64,000 bases of DNA from NCBI RefSeq assembly GCF_004362665.1, contig NZ_SNXR01000015.1, forward strand, positions 186,001 through 250,000, in the 5' to 3' direction. The position numbers were made by a program, and so were the translations under genes. Every line of letters starts with the position of its first letter. Within the stretch, counting starts at the first letter, position 1. Shown in pieces: positions 35,396 through 44,271 of the stretch. Source of the stretch: Flavobacterium dankookense. Lineage in GTDB: Bacteria; Bacteroidota; Bacteroidia; Flavobacteriales; Flavobacteriaceae. The notes under the pieces are model-generated. The model did not search any database. It was not told where the DNA came from and was given only the letters and a program-made list of their open reading frames with translations.

Positions 35396-37840
35396 TTAGA
35401 CATTTCCAATTCGAATTACATCAGCAAAAATTCCAGAAGCTGTAACCGCAGCACCAGCACCAGCACCTTTGATTAATAAAGGTTGGTCAACATATCTTTC
35501 GGTAAAAAACTGAACGATGTTGTCTTTTCCTTCCAAATTATAAAACGGACTTTCTTTTGGAATAAATTGCAATCCAACTGATGCTTTTCCATTGTCATAT
35601 TGAGCTACAAATTTAATTCGGCTGTCTTTTTCTTTAGCTTCAGCTAATAGTTGGTTGAAATGACTTTCGTTTTTGAGTAATGACTTGAAAAAATCGTCGT
35701 TATTAGTGGTGTTCATGCATTCCTCAGGAAGGAAGCAATTGTTTTCGATGTCTTCCATTTCCATGGAAACTCCGCTTTCGCGAATGAGGATTAAAATTTT
35801 TCGGGCTACATCTACACCGCTCAAATCAATTTTCGGATCGGGTTCGGTGTAACCTTCTACACCTGCTTGTTTGACTACATCGTGGAAGCTGTAGGTTTCG
35901 GAGAAATTATTAAAAATAAAGTTCAAACTGCCTGATAACACCGCTTGAATTTTGTTGACTTTATCACCAGAAGCCACGAGATTTTTAAGCGTATCGATAA
36001 TTGGTAGTCCAGCACCAACATTGGTTTCAAATAAAAATGGAGCGTTGTATTTTCGAGATAATTCTTTTAGTTTTTTATAGTTTTCATAGTGCGATGAACA
36101 GGCAATTTTGTTGCAAGTAACCACGCCAACATTCATTCGAAGAAATTGCTCGTAAATCATTGCTACATCATAGTTAGCCGTAATGTCTACAAAAATGCTG
36201 TTGCGCAAATTGAGTTCTTTTACTTTCGAAATGAAATCGTTTACACTGGCTTTTTCTCCATTATCTACTTTGGCTTTCCAATCGTTGAGGTTGATGCCGT
36301 CTTCGTCAAAAAGCATTTTTCTCGAATTTGCTAAAGCAATAACGCGTACATTTATTTTTAGATTTTCTTTTAGGAATTTTTTCTGTTGGTGAATTTGGTC
36401 GATGAACTTTTCGCCTACATTACCAATTCCCATCACAAATAAATTAAGTTGTTTGGTGTTGTCTTCAAAAAAGCGTTCGTGAAGTGTGTTCAACGCTTTT
36501 TTCACATCTTTTTCATTAATCACTACCGAAATATTACGTTCCGATGCACCTTGAGCAATCGCACGAATATTGACGTTGTTTTTGCCTAAAGTGCTAAACA
36601 TTTTACCCGAAATGCCTTGGTGATTTTTCATGTTTTCGCCTACTAGCGCTACGATACATAAATCTTTCTCCACGATACAAGGCTCGATTTTACTTTGTGC
36701 AATTTCGAGTTCAAAGGTTTTATCAATGGCTTTTTTGGCATTCTCTGCATCTTGGTTTAGTATCCCAATACAAATAGAATGTTCAGAAGAAGCTTGAGTG
36801 ATAAAAATAACGTTGATTGAATGATTAGATAAAACTTCAAACAAACGTTTTGATGAACCTGCAACGCCAATCATTCCCGAGCCTTCAAGTGTAATGAGTG
36901 CAATTTTATCAATATGTGAAATTCCTTTGATAGGATTATTTCCTGCTTGGTTTTCATTTGAAATATAGGTTCCAAAAGCATCAGGTTCAAAAGTATTTTT
37001 AATCCAAATTGGAATATTAGAGTCAAGAACCGGTTGAATAGTTGGCGGATATAAAACCTTAGCACCAAAATGAGACAATTCCATTGCTTCTTGATAGGAA
37101 ATAGTTTCGATAGGTTGCGCTTGTTTTACAATTTTTGGATTGGCAGTAAACATACCGTTAACATCCGTCCAAATTTCTAATGCAGTGGCATGAGTAGCGT
37201 TGGCAATAATCGCTGCGGTGTAATCCGAACCGCCACGACCTAATGTTGTAGTGTTTCCAGCTTCATCACTTGCAATAAAACCAGGAAGTAAAACCACTTG
37301 AGCTTTATTTTCTTTAAAATAATTGGCAATTAAGTGATTGGTGGTTTCTGTATCAACGTTGGCTTTTCCAAAATCGGAATTTGTTTTTATTAATTCGCGA
37401 CTGTCTTTGAAAACGGCATTTATTTTTTGTTTTAAGGCAACAGCAATAATTTGTGAGGACAATAATTCACCAAAACTGGCTACAATATCTGCTGTTCTGT
37501 TGGACAATTCTCCTAGAAGAAAACAGCCGTCGAGCAAGGTTTTTAACAAATTAATATTACTGTTGATGTTTTCAATTAAATCACTTTGTTCACTAAGCGG
37601 AATAAGTTCTTCAATAGCAGCTTTGTGTTTTTGGTCAATCTGACTGATGATGTCGCGATAAGCTTTGTCTTTTTGTGCTGCTTTTTTGGAAGCGTCTAAC
37701 AATAAATCGGTAACTCCACTAAAAGCTGAAACAACAACCGCTAAAGTGTCTTCTTTGGATTTTTTTTGAACTATATCAAGAACTAATTTAATATTTTGAG
37801 CATTGGCAACGGATGTTCCGCCGAATTTAAGTACTAACAT
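35396..37840 (-). CDS. thrA: Bifunctional aspartate kinase/homoserine dehydrogenase I
   Basis: An 814-residue fusion that performs the first and third steps of threonine synthesis. Residues 1-~300 are aspartokinase (MLVLKFGGTSVANAQNI; TLGRGGSDYTAAI). About 310-455 contains two ACT domains (ITLEGSGMIGVAG, IVALVGENMKNHQGISGKMF) for feedback control by threonine. About 465-814 is homoserine dehydrogenase (FVMGIGNVGEKFIDQ NAD-binding loop; GLPIIDTLKNLVASGDKV; ending GAGAGAAVTASGIFADVIRI). It is first in the thrABC operon and is preceded by a threonine-rich leader peptide and terminator hairpin, so regulation by attenuation is predicted in addition to feedback inhibition. Confidence 0.97.
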   Translation of the reverse strand: MLVLKFGGTSVANAQNIKLVLDIVQKKSKEDTLAVVVSAFSGVTDLLLDASKKAAQKDKAYRDIISQIDQKHKAAIEELIPLSEQSDLIENINSNINLLKTLLDGCFLLGELSNRTADIVASFGELLSSQIIAVALKQKINAVFKDSRELIKTNSDFGKANVDTETTNHLIANYFKENKAQVVLLPGFIASDEAGNTTTLGRGGSDYTAAIIANATHATALEIWTDVNGMFTANPKIVKQAQPIETISYQEAMELSHFGAKVLYPPTIQPVLDSNIPIWIKNTFEPDAFGTYISNENQAGNNPIKGISHIDKIALITLEGSGMIGVAGSSKRLFEVLSNHSINVIFITQASSEHSICIGILNQDAENAKKAIDKTFELEIAQSKIEPCIVEKDLCIVALVGENMKNHQGISGKMFSTLGKNNVNIRAIAQGASERNISVVINEKDVKKALNTLHERFFEDNTKQLNLFVMGIGNVGEKFIDQIHQQKKFLKENLKINVRVIALANSRKMLFDEDGINLNDWKAKVDNGEKASVNDFISKVKELNLRNSIFVDITANYDVAMIYEQFLRMNVGVVTCNKIACSSHYENYKKLKELSRKYNAPFLFETNVGAGLPIIDTLKNLVASGDKVNKIQAVLSGSLNFIFNNFSETYSFHDVVKQAGVEGYTEPDPKIDLSGVDVARKILILIRESGVSMEMEDIENNCFLPEECMNTTNNDDFFKSLLKNESHFNQLLAEAKEKDSRIKFVAQYDNGKASVGLQFIPKESPFYNLEGKDNIVQFFTERYVDQPLLIKGAGAGAAVTASGIFADVIRIGNV

Positions 37841-37867
37841 TTTGAATTGGAATTACATTAAAAATTT

Positions 37868-37883
37868 GCTTTCAAACGAAAGC
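37868..37883 (-). terminator. Attenuator terminator hairpin upstream of thrA
   Basis: Perfect 6-bp stem GCTTTC/GAAAGC on the minus strand with loop GTTT, followed by AAATTTTTAA, 27 nt before the thrA ATG. Stem and U-run are modest, which suits a conditional terminator. Confidence 0.6.
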
Positions 37884-37908
37884 CATTAGAATGGACTATA
37901 TGTGAAAA

Positions 37909-38007
37909 TTATACCCCAAATGGGGTTGTAGTTGTTGTGCCAACAGTAGTTGTAACCAAAGTTTTGGTTGGAGTAGTGAAATTATATTTTTTACTGTTGA
38001 AAATCAT
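37909..38007 (-). CDS. thrL: thr operon leader peptide (threonine-rich, attenuation)
   Basis: A 32-codon open frame, starting ATG at 38007 and ending TAA at 37909, followed by the terminator hairpin and thrA. Twelve of 32 residues are Thr, clustered in the second half as LVTTTVGTTTTTPFGV. This is the hallmark of a leader peptide whose translation senses charged tRNA-Thr. A perfect -7 box (38013-38020) sits so close that the transcript would begin within a few bases of the ATG, so the leader may be nearly leaderless. A second palindrome, ACCCCATTTGGGGT (37913-37926), overlaps the last codons and could form the pause or antitermination structure. It is too short for routine gene calling. Confidence 0.82.
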   Translation of the reverse strand: MIFNSKKYNFTTPTKTLVTTTVGTTTTTPFGV

Positions 38008-38012
38008 AATTT

Positions 38013-38046
38013 CAAATATATACTATTTCGTTTTAAAACCTACAAA
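38013..38046 (-). promoter_or_regulatory. Promoter of the thr leader and thrABC
   Basis: On the minus strand, -33 element TTTG (38043-38046) and perfect -7 box TATATTTG (38013-38020), 22 bp apart. The leader peptide ATG lies 6 bp past the -7 box. Confidence 0.6.
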
Positions 38047-38215
38047 ATCCTTTCATTTTTATGAAAATAGCAATAATATATCGATATAGTGTGTTAATTT
38101 TTTGATAGTTGCAGTTGATTAAATTACATTTTTGATGATTTGTCAATAAAATAGCGATTACATAATTGCTTATTAACGATTGTTTACTCATTTTTGCATT
38201 GTAAAAAACGATAAA

Positions 38216-39718
38216 ATGGATACTACGCACTACATTTCAACAGAAGTATTGACTTTAGAACAACTGCAACAAATTGTTTCACAAGGAAAAAGCATTGCGC
38301 TATCTGAGGAAGCAAAAGTTAATATTCAGAAATGTAGAACCTACTTAGACAATAAAATGGCGTCAAACGATGAGCCAATCTATGGAATTAATACTGGATT
38401 TGGTTCGTTGTGTAATGTGAAGATATCTACTGAAAACCTATCAAAACTACAAGAAAACTTAGTGAAATCGCATGCTTGCGGAACGGGTGATGAAGTGCCA
38501 AGTGACATCGTGCAGTTGATGTTGTTGCTTAAAATTCAATCGTTGAGTTATGGTCATTCGGGTGTGCAATTGGAAACAGTGGAGCGTTTGGTAGATTTTT
38601 ACAACAAGGGAATTTATCCTGTGATTTATACACAAGGTTCGCTTGGTGCTAGTGGTGATTTAGCGCCGTTAGCTCATTTGTCGTTGCCTTTATTAGGCGA
38701 AGGCGAAGTCTATTTTGAAGGAAAGAAAATCCATTCCTCCGAAGTGTTGAAACAGTTTAATTGGCAACCTATCGTCTTGCAGTCTAAGGAAGGATTGGCG
38801 TTGTTGAACGGAACGCAATTTATGAGTGCGTATGGTTGTTATGTTTTGTTGAAAGCCATGAAATATGCTTATTTGTCAGATGTGATTGCTGCAATTTCGC
38901 TTGAAGGTTTTGATGGTCGCATTGAACCTTTCAATGAACTAATTCATTATGTTCGTCCGCACAAAGGACAAATCGTAACAGCACAACGTATGAATGAGTT
39001 GCTTGAAAATAGCCAAATAATTGCCCAACCAAAACAACACGTGCAAGATCCATATTCTTTTAGATGTATTCCTCAAGTTCATGGCGCTAGCAAAGATGCC
39101 ATTGATTATGCGAAGAAAGTTTTTAAAACTGAAATCAACTCCGTGACGGATAATCCAAATATTTTTATTGAAAGCGATATTATCGTTTCTGGTGGAAATT
39201 TCCACGGACAACCATTGGCACTTGCTCTGGATTTTCTTGGAATAGCGTTAGCTGAATTGGGTAGTGTTTCCGAAAGAAGAACGTATCAATTGATTTCAGG
39301 ACTTAGAGGTTTACCTGCTTTCTTGGTAGACAATCCAGGATTGAATTCTGGGTTTATGATACCACAATATACTGCTGCCAGCATTGTGAGCCAAAACAAA
39401 CAATTGGCTACTCCAGCCAGTATCGACAGTATTGTTTCGAGCAACGGACAAGAAGACCATGTTTCTATGGGCGCGAATGCAGCAACGAAATGTTTGAAAA
39501 TCATGGAAAATCTAGAACGTATTTTGGCAATAGAATTGATGAACGCTTCTCAAGCCATTGAGTTTAGACGACCATTACAGTCAAGCGACTTCATAGAAAT
39601 GTTTCTTAAATCCTATCGTGCCGAAGTGCCGTTAGTAAAAGAAGACCGCATTCTTCATTATGATATCGAAAACTCGGTAGCGTTTTTAACTAGCTTTATG
39701 ATTGAGTTGGAAGATTAA
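38216..39718 (+). CDS. hutH: Histidine ammonia-lyase
   Basis: Converts histidine to urocanate, the first step of histidine use. A 500-residue enzyme with the MIO-forming Ala-Ser-Gly in GSLGASGDLAPLAHL, and further family motifs YGINTGFGSLC, VTDNPNIF and QDPYSFRCIPQVHG. The ATG at 38216 is chosen over the frame opening at 38180, because a TTTTTG promoter-like element lies between the two and the extra residues are unlike the family. No other hut gene is adjacent, so the rest of the pathway must lie elsewhere. Confidence 0.93.
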   Translation: MDTTHYISTEVLTLEQLQQIVSQGKSIALSEEAKVNIQKCRTYLDNKMASNDEPIYGINTGFGSLCNVKISTENLSKLQENLVKSHACGTGDEVPSDIVQLMLLLKIQSLSYGHSGVQLETVERLVDFYNKGIYPVIYTQGSLGASGDLAPLAHLSLPLLGEGEVYFEGKKIHSSEVLKQFNWQPIVLQSKEGLALLNGTQFMSAYGCYVLLKAMKYAYLSDVIAAISLEGFDGRIEPFNELIHYVRPHKGQIVTAQRMNELLENSQIIAQPKQHVQDPYSFRCIPQVHGASKDAIDYAKKVFKTEINSVTDNPNIFIESDIIVSGGNFHGQPLALALDFLGIALAELGSVSERRTYQLISGLRGLPAFLVDNPGLNSGFMIPQYTAASIVSQNKQLATPASIDSIVSSNGQEDHVSMGANAATKCLKIMENLERILAIELMNASQAIEFRRPLQSSDFIEMFLKSYRAEVPLVKEDRILHYDIENSVAFLTSFMIELED

Positions 39719-39726
39719 TTAGTTCT

Positions 39727-40791
39727 TTAATTAAACACCGCATTTAGTTTTTGCCAAAGCGCATTATCAAAACCCGAGAGTGCAAAATTAGGATTGGTAG
39801 GATCAGAGGCATTTCCCATTCGGATAACGACCATGTTTTTGCTTGGGATAACATATATTCGTTGGTCTTCAGCACCCATTGCGGCATACATGTCTGATGG
39901 CGCATCAGGAACCAAATTGGTAGGATAGACCGTTTGTCCGCCAGGAACCATATAACTTCCTTTTCCGTTCAACCACCACAAATAGCCATAGGATGGATTT
40001 ATATTCTGAGAAGTAGTGATACTTTGGTTAAAAAACGTTTCGTTGATTATGGTTTCGTTTTTCCATTTTCCTTTGTTGAGTGCTAGCAATCCGAATCGCG
40101 CCATACTTCTGGTATTGCTATTGTAAACTTTAAAAATAACGCCATTGTTCCAAAAACCATCCATTCCGATTTTGTTTTTTAGTTTGGCATTGAAATACGT
40201 TTCAAACCCTTGATTGCTCGCATCGGCAACAACATCCATCAGTTTTTGAAACACATTGTGATAGGACCACCTTGTTCCGGCATCGGCGAGATAGGTTAAA
40301 TTGGCTGGTATTACAAAATTACTTTCGTCATTTAGCCCAGAAGTCATCGTTAGTAGATTTTTCGATGTGATTAGGTTTTCTTTATCTATTGGCGCGTTGG
40401 CCCAACCTTCACCTAAATAAGTGCTTACTTTATCATTGATGTTGAGCAAACCTTCTTGTTGCGCAATTCCTGTTGTTGTCGTTACAAGTGTTTTTCCAGC
40501 ACTGTTCCATTGCCAAGAAGTAGAAGCGGTATGACCATCATAATATTCTTCCATCACAATTCGACCATTAACTAATATCATAAATGATTTGGTGTTTTTA
40601 TCGATAAGATAGTCGCGTAGTGGTTGGAGTTGGCTTTCGTTCCATCCTAAACTTGCTGGGGTTTTGGTTTCCCAAACGTTATTGGTATTTGAAGGGAAAT
40701 ACATTGTTTCAACATTTGTTGTATCGCCATCATCAGAACTGCAACCTAAAAAAGTAATCGATAGTAGGAATAGATAGGTTAAATTTTTCAT
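39727..40791 (-). CDS. Serine hydrolase, class C beta-lactamase-like lipoprotein
   Basis: A 354-residue predicted lipoprotein (MKNLTYLFLLSITFLGC, lipid Cys at 17, then SSDDGDT). Its serine-hydrolase domain has the active-site SxxK as SAGK (in WQWNSAGKTLVTT) and the YxN motif as YHN (in RWSYHNVFQKL). The third motif is less clear (GAEDQRIYV region). The family contains penicillin-recognising and esterase enzymes; neither antibiotic hydrolysis nor another substrate can be claimed. The ATG at 40791 starts the signal peptide; the upstream ATG at 40809 would give a Lys-rich non-signal start. It faces hutH convergently with 8 bp between the stops. Confidence 0.85.
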   Translation of the reverse strand: MKNLTYLFLLSITFLGCSSDDGDTTNVETMYFPSNTNNVWETKTPASLGWNESQLQPLRDYLIDKNTKSFMILVNGRIVMEEYYDGHTASTSWQWNSAGKTLVTTTTGIAQQEGLLNINDKVSTYLGEGWANAPIDKENLITSKNLLTMTSGLNDESNFVIPANLTYLADAGTRWSYHNVFQKLMDVVADASNQGFETYFNAKLKNKIGMDGFWNNGVIFKVYNSNTRSMARFGLLALNKGKWKNETIINETFFNQSITTSQNINPSYGYLWWLNGKGSYMVPGGQTVYPTNLVPDAPSDMYAAMGAEDQRIYVIPSKNMVVIRMGNASDPTNPNFALSGFDNALWQKLNAVFN

Positions 40792-40958
40792 AAGTAACTT
40801 TTTTAACAATAGTATTTCTTAAGACGTAAAATAGACTAAAAGGTTTAAAAGGATTAGAAGGTATTTCTTTGATTGGGTTTTAGTTCAACTCATTACTTTG
40901 TTAGTAGTTACTATATAAATAACTTATTCTTGTTTAGAAAAAGTAGTTTAAAAAACCA

Positions 40959-41594
40959 CTAAGGTTTATTTTCTATAAATTCTTTTAATCTTTTTATAAA
41001 GCTTGGTGAGTAGCAATATTCACCTCTTTGACAAATATAATTGCCGTTGCTATCTATTATTACATATCCACCACATGGATAGGCAATTGGAAAAAATATT
41101 TTTTCAATTAATCGATTTTTATCTCGTAACCAATCTATTTTTGAACCAAAATCTTTAAGATTATCAGGAGTTTTGTATATAAAAAATTGTTTTAAATTTT
41201 TTATTTTTTCAATTTCGTTGAAGTATGTGTCATGTTTATTTTTAAAATTTATCATATATCCATAAGAACTACAGGGAGTATTTCCGGGATAATAATTAAT
41301 TACAAGTATATCTTCTGGTTTAAGTTCTTCTTTGCTTAAGCTTGATAAATCAGTCTTAATTGAATCGAGTAGTTGTAAACTTATTTTCCCTTTTTTGTAT
41401 CTTGAGACTTTAACATTATAAAAGCATGTATCCAATTTTAATCTCAAATTATAATCCAAAGGATTGTCATGCTCTTTTATAAATTCGGTTTCTGTTATAA
41501 AATTGAAATCATCATTAAGAAAGTATTCTTTTTTCTGAGCTAAAACAAAGTAAGATGTAATGCAAAAAATAATTGTAAGGACTTTTTTTAGCAT
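40959..41594 (-). CDS. Exported protein of unknown function
   Basis: A 211-residue protein with a signal peptide (about 1-19, ending VLAQ). The mature part has a lone CGGYVIIDSNGNYI segment near the C terminus, reminiscent of the strand-turn after the redox site in thioredoxin-fold proteins, but with no CxxC. The middle contains NTPCSSYGYMINF. The identification is only a hint; I do not assign a family. It is monocistronic, with no neighbour in the same direction within 300 bp except the serine hydrolase. Confidence 0.6.
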   Translation of the reverse strand: MLKKVLTIIFCITSYFVLAQKKEYFLNDDFNFITETEFIKEHDNPLDYNLRLKLDTCFYNVKVSRYKKGKISLQLLDSIKTDLSSLSKEELKPEDILVINYYPGNTPCSSYGYMINFKNKHDTYFNEIEKIKNLKQFFIYKTPDNLKDFGSKIDWLRDKNRLIEKIFFPIAYPCGGYVIIDSNGNYICQRGEYCYSPSFIKRLKEFIENKP

Positions 41595-41746
41595 AGTTTA
41601 TATCATTAACATTGTTTTTTTTAATGTTGGGCATTACAAACATAAATATAAAATTTCACTTTAAATAAAAACTAATTAGGTCTGGTAACTATTTTTTCAA
41701 TTCAACGGACAGCAAATTAGTAAAATTATAAAAGAATACGGTACAC

Positions 41747-41777
41747 AAAAAAAAGCCAGTCTGTGTAGACTGGCTTT
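41747..41777 (-). terminator. Intrinsic terminator of the cold-shock gene
   Basis: Perfect 11-bp stem AAAGCCAGTCT/AGACTGGCTTT with loop GTGT (41752-41777). On the minus strand it is followed by an unbroken T-run (A-run 41747-41754 on the plus strand). It lies about 25 bp beyond the stop of the cold-shock gene. Confidence 0.9.
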
Positions 41778-41800
41778 ACTTTGTAATGGTAAATTATATC

Positions 41801-41992
41801 TTAGATAACAGTAACATTTACAGCTGTTGGTCCTTTCTGTCCGTTTTCTACAGAATAAGACACTTTGTCGTTTTCACGTACTTGACCTGTAAGACCAGTA
41901 ACATGAACAAACACGTCTTGTCCACCACTATTTGGTGTGATGAATCCGAAGCCTTTTGCTTCGTTAAAAAATTTAATTGTTCCTTCGTTCAT
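41801..41992 (-). CDS. Cold-shock domain protein
   Basis: A 63-residue single cold-shock domain (OB fold) with RNP1 KGFGFIT and RNP2 VFVHV, starting MNEGTIKFFNEAKGFGFI. It binds single-stranded RNA and probably melts secondary structure as an RNA chaperone; which cspA paralogue it matches cannot be decided. A perfect -7 box (42019-42026) lies about 27 bp upstream, so the leader is short, unlike the long regulatory leader of classical cold-induced csp genes. Confidence 0.95.
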   Translation of the reverse strand: MNEGTIKFFNEAKGFGFITPNSGGQDVFVHVTGLTGQVRENDKVSYSVENGQKGPTAVNVTVI

Positions 41993-42018
41993 AATAAATA
42001 ATGTATTAAATAAAGCAT

Positions 42019-42026
42019 CAAAGATA
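42019..42026 (-). promoter_or_regulatory. -7 promoter box for the cold-shock gene
   Basis: TATCTTTG on the minus strand, perfect TAnnTTTG, 26 bp upstream of the ATG. Confidence 0.65.
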
Positions 42027-42207
42027 GGTATTATTATTATAATTTCAGTTTTTATTTAAATTATTTAAAAATTTTTTAAAAAATTAAACTTTTTAATATG
42101 ATTTTTTTAATAAAAATAAGTATTAGTTGATTTTTTTAAAAACATATTTCCTATCTCTATTCACGTCATTTGAAAGACTAACTTTTTTATCTTTACCAAA
42201 AAAAGGA

Positions 42208-43149
42208 ATGCAGTTTTCAACACCCGTTTTTGTTTCAAAATCAAACCATCCTATTGATTATACATCATCAATAGTGGCATTGGGTTCTTGCTTTGCTGAA
42301 AACATGGGAGAGAAGTTTAGTTATTTTAAATTTCAAAATACGGTCAATCCGTTTGGTATTATTTTTAATCCTTTTTCTATTGAAAAATTAATCGAGCGAG
42401 TGGTTAATCAATCGCTTTTTACAGAGAAGGATGTTTTTTTTCACAATGATTTGTGGCATTGCTTTGAGGTGCATTCGGAGTTGTCAAATCCTAGCAAAGA
42501 GGAATTGATAGATAACTTAAACGCTATACTCACTTCAACACGTAACCAAATAATTAAAGCTACACACATCATCATTACTTATGGCACTTCGTGGGTATAT
42601 CGAAATAGAGAAACCAACGCAATTGTTGCCAATTGTCATAAAGTATCGCAAAACCAATTTACTAAAGAAATACTTTCGGTAACAACTATTGAGCAATCCA
42701 TTCAAAATACGATTGATTTAATTCGTCAACTCAACCCGAGTTGTAATTTTATATTCACTATTTCGCCCGTTCGTCACATCAAAGATGGTATTGTTGAAAA
42801 CCAACGAAGCAAAGCGCACTTGATTTCTGCCATTCACAGTTCAGAATTCACCATTCATAATTATTTCCCTTCCTATGAAATTATGATGGATGAACTTCGC
42901 GATTACCGTTTTTATGCCAATGATATGCTACATCCAAGTCAGCAAGCAATTGATTTTATTTGGATAAAATTCTTTGAGAATTATGTAGCAGAAAAAGAGT
43001 TTAAAACGATGCAGGAAGTTTGCGATATTCAGAAAGCTTTGGCTCATCGACCATTTAATGTTGAATCGATAAATCATCAAAAGTTTATTGATAGCACCAA
43101 TAAAAAGATTGCTGCACTCCTCCAAAAACACCCGAATATTAGTTTCTAG
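42208..43149 (+). CDS. GSCFA-domain protein
   Basis: A 313-residue cytoplasmic protein of the GSCFA family. The naming motif is visible as ALGSCFAENMG (about residues 27-37), followed by NPFGIIFNPFS, ITYGTSWVYRNRE and, near the end, FYANDMLHPSQQAIDFIW. GSCFA is related to SGNH-type hydrolases, with the Gly-Ser-Cys near the N terminus and Asn/His later (NDMLH), so it may be an acyl-hydrolase, but no substrate is known. The ATG at 42208 is preferred because a TTTG and TATCTTTA promoter pair (about 42170 and 42188) lies inside the longer frame. Confidence 0.88.
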   Translation: MQFSTPVFVSKSNHPIDYTSSIVALGSCFAENMGEKFSYFKFQNTVNPFGIIFNPFSIEKLIERVVNQSLFTEKDVFFHNDLWHCFEVHSELSNPSKEELIDNLNAILTSTRNQIIKATHIIITYGTSWVYRNRETNAIVANCHKVSQNQFTKEILSVTTIEQSIQNTIDLIRQLNPSCNFIFTISPVRHIKDGIVENQRSKAHLISAIHSSEFTIHNYFPSYEIMMDELRDYRFYANDMLHPSQQAIDFIWIKFFENYVAEKEFKTMQEVCDIQKALAHRPFNVESINHQKFIDSTNKKIAALLQKHPNISF

Positions 43150-43190
43150 ACTTAACATGTTTCTAGTTGTAAAGCAATTGCGTAGATAAA

Positions 43191-43239
43191 AATACGGCAA
43201 TTGCCCTATTGATTGCCTTATTGTTATCCTGCAAATTTG
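43191..43239 (+). promoter_or_regulatory. Operator/promoter P1 (palindrome plus -7 box) of the 43267 lipoprotein
   Basis: Palindrome AATACGGCAATTGCCCTATT (43191-43210, centre 43200.5), then -7 box CAAATTTG (43232-43239). The centre-to-box distance is 31.5 bp, identical to P2, P3 and P4 below. The ATG follows 27 bp after the box. Confidence 0.75.
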
Positions 43240-43266
43240 CATTATAACTTTAACACATTAAACAAT

Positions 43267-43812
43267 ATGAAAACAATTAAACAATTCGGATTTGCATTAG
43301 CAATTATTTTTTCTTTAACATTATCATCTTGCGGAGGTAGCGATGATAATGGCGGTGGCGGCGGATTTAACGGACCAGCAACTGGCACTTTTATTAAAGC
43401 AAAAGTTGGAGGTTCTAACTTTATATCTGAAGGAGAATTTGCAGTAGGTAATTATACAAGTGGAGCAATGGTCTTGACAGGTTCAAGCACATCGGGTAAA
43501 AATATTGGAATTCAATTATACTCAACTACAGGTTCACTTGCTGTTGGAACTTATAACATGAATGCAACACAAGATAGCGATATTGCGGTAGGAAGTATTA
43601 CTTACACCGATGTTAATACAAGTACTTTTACTGTTACTCCATATAATTCATTAAACTGTGAAAATACTAATGGAACATTAGAAATCACTTTTATGGATGC
43701 TACAAAAATTGAAGGAACATTCAGTTTTGTTGGTAAAGAAGTAAAAGAAGATGAAACTTGTAATGGAGGAACTAAAACTGTTACAAATGGTTCATTTAGA
43801 TTAGTATTGTAA
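43267..43812 (+). CDS. DUF6252-like lipoprotein
   Basis: A 181-residue lipoprotein with lipobox SSC (Cys about 20), then a Gly/Asp-rich linker (GGSDDNGGGGGFNG) and a beta-rich domain (TFIKAKVGGSNFISEGEF, then YNSLNCENTNGTLEITFMDATKIEGTFSFVGKE, ending GSFRLVL). This pattern recalls the DUF6252 family of Flavobacteriaceae (from memory). Function unknown. It is the first member of a block of genes sharing the palindromic operator and ends at a clear terminator, so it is a separate transcript. Confidence 0.75.
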   Translation: MKTIKQFGFALAIIFSLTLSSCGGSDDNGGGGGFNGPATGTFIKAKVGGSNFISEGEFAVGNYTSGAMVLTGSSTSGKNIGIQLYSTTGSLAVGTYNMNATQDSDIAVGSITYTDVNTSTFTVTPYNSLNCENTNGTLEITFMDATKIEGTFSFVGKEVKEDETCNGGTKTVTNGSFRLVL

Positions 43813-43831
43813 TAGTTTTTTTGAGTAATAG

Positions 43832-43860
43832 AAAGACCTAATTTAATTAGGTCTTTTTTT
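43832..43860 (+). terminator. Intrinsic terminator after the lipoprotein
   Basis: Stem AAAGACCTAATT/AATTAGGTCTTT (43832-43843 and 43845-43856) followed by a T-run. Confidence 0.88.
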
Positions 43861-43864
43861 TGTT

Positions 43865-43913
43865 AATACGGCATTTGGCGTATTTTTTTGCATAAATGAA
43901 TTGCCGAGATTTG
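43865..43913 (+). promoter_or_regulatory. Operator/promoter P2 of the small membrane protein and first kinase
   Basis: Palindrome AATACGGCATTTGGCGTATT (43865-43884, centre 43874.5, one mismatch), TTTG at -33 (43887-43890), -7 position GAGATTTG (43906-43913). Spacing 31.5 bp as in P1, P3 and P4. The ATG of the next gene is 28 bp on. Confidence 0.75.
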
Positions 43914-43941
43914 AAAAATTAACTTAAAATTATTTTCACTC

Positions 43942-44220
43942 ATGATATACTTCTTAACCTTTGTTTTCATAGCACTGCTTACATATATATTCTATCTAAC
44001 TTACAATATACATGTGAACAGAGTTAGTTTTGATACGAAGTTAAAAGCTCTCGAAGAGTTTGTGATTCAGTTGAACGAGGAACAAAAAATGCAATCCAAT
44101 CAATTGCAAATTTCTTCTGAATTAAGAGAAAAGATGAAAGAAATTAATCAAACACTAAACAGGAACATCTTTGATATAAATTACCAACTATTTGAAGATA
44201 ATTATCAGAAAAAGAAATAA
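43942..44220 (+). CDS. Small membrane protein with coiled coil
   Basis: A 92-residue protein with one N-terminal transmembrane helix (about 3-22) and a charged, largely helical remainder (LKALEEFVIQLNEEQKMQSNQL, probable coiled coil). No enzymatic motif. It lies between the lipoprotein and the first sensor kinase, 51 bp before the kinase ATG, and uses operator P2. It could be an accessory protein of the kinase, but this rests only on location and shared operator. Confidence 0.7.
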   Translation: MIYFLTFVFIALLTYIFYLTYNIHVNRVSFDTKLKALEEFVIQLNEEQKMQSNQLQISSELREKMKEINQTLNRNIFDINYQLFEDNYQKKK

Positions 44221-44271
44221 AATAACACTGATTTTAACAAAATTTGTATATTTAAAATATAATTTGACTTC

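Noticed and set aside
42127..42207. N-terminal extension of the GSCFA protein
   Set aside because: Contains a TTTG/TATCTTTA promoter pair; the conserved protein begins at 42208.
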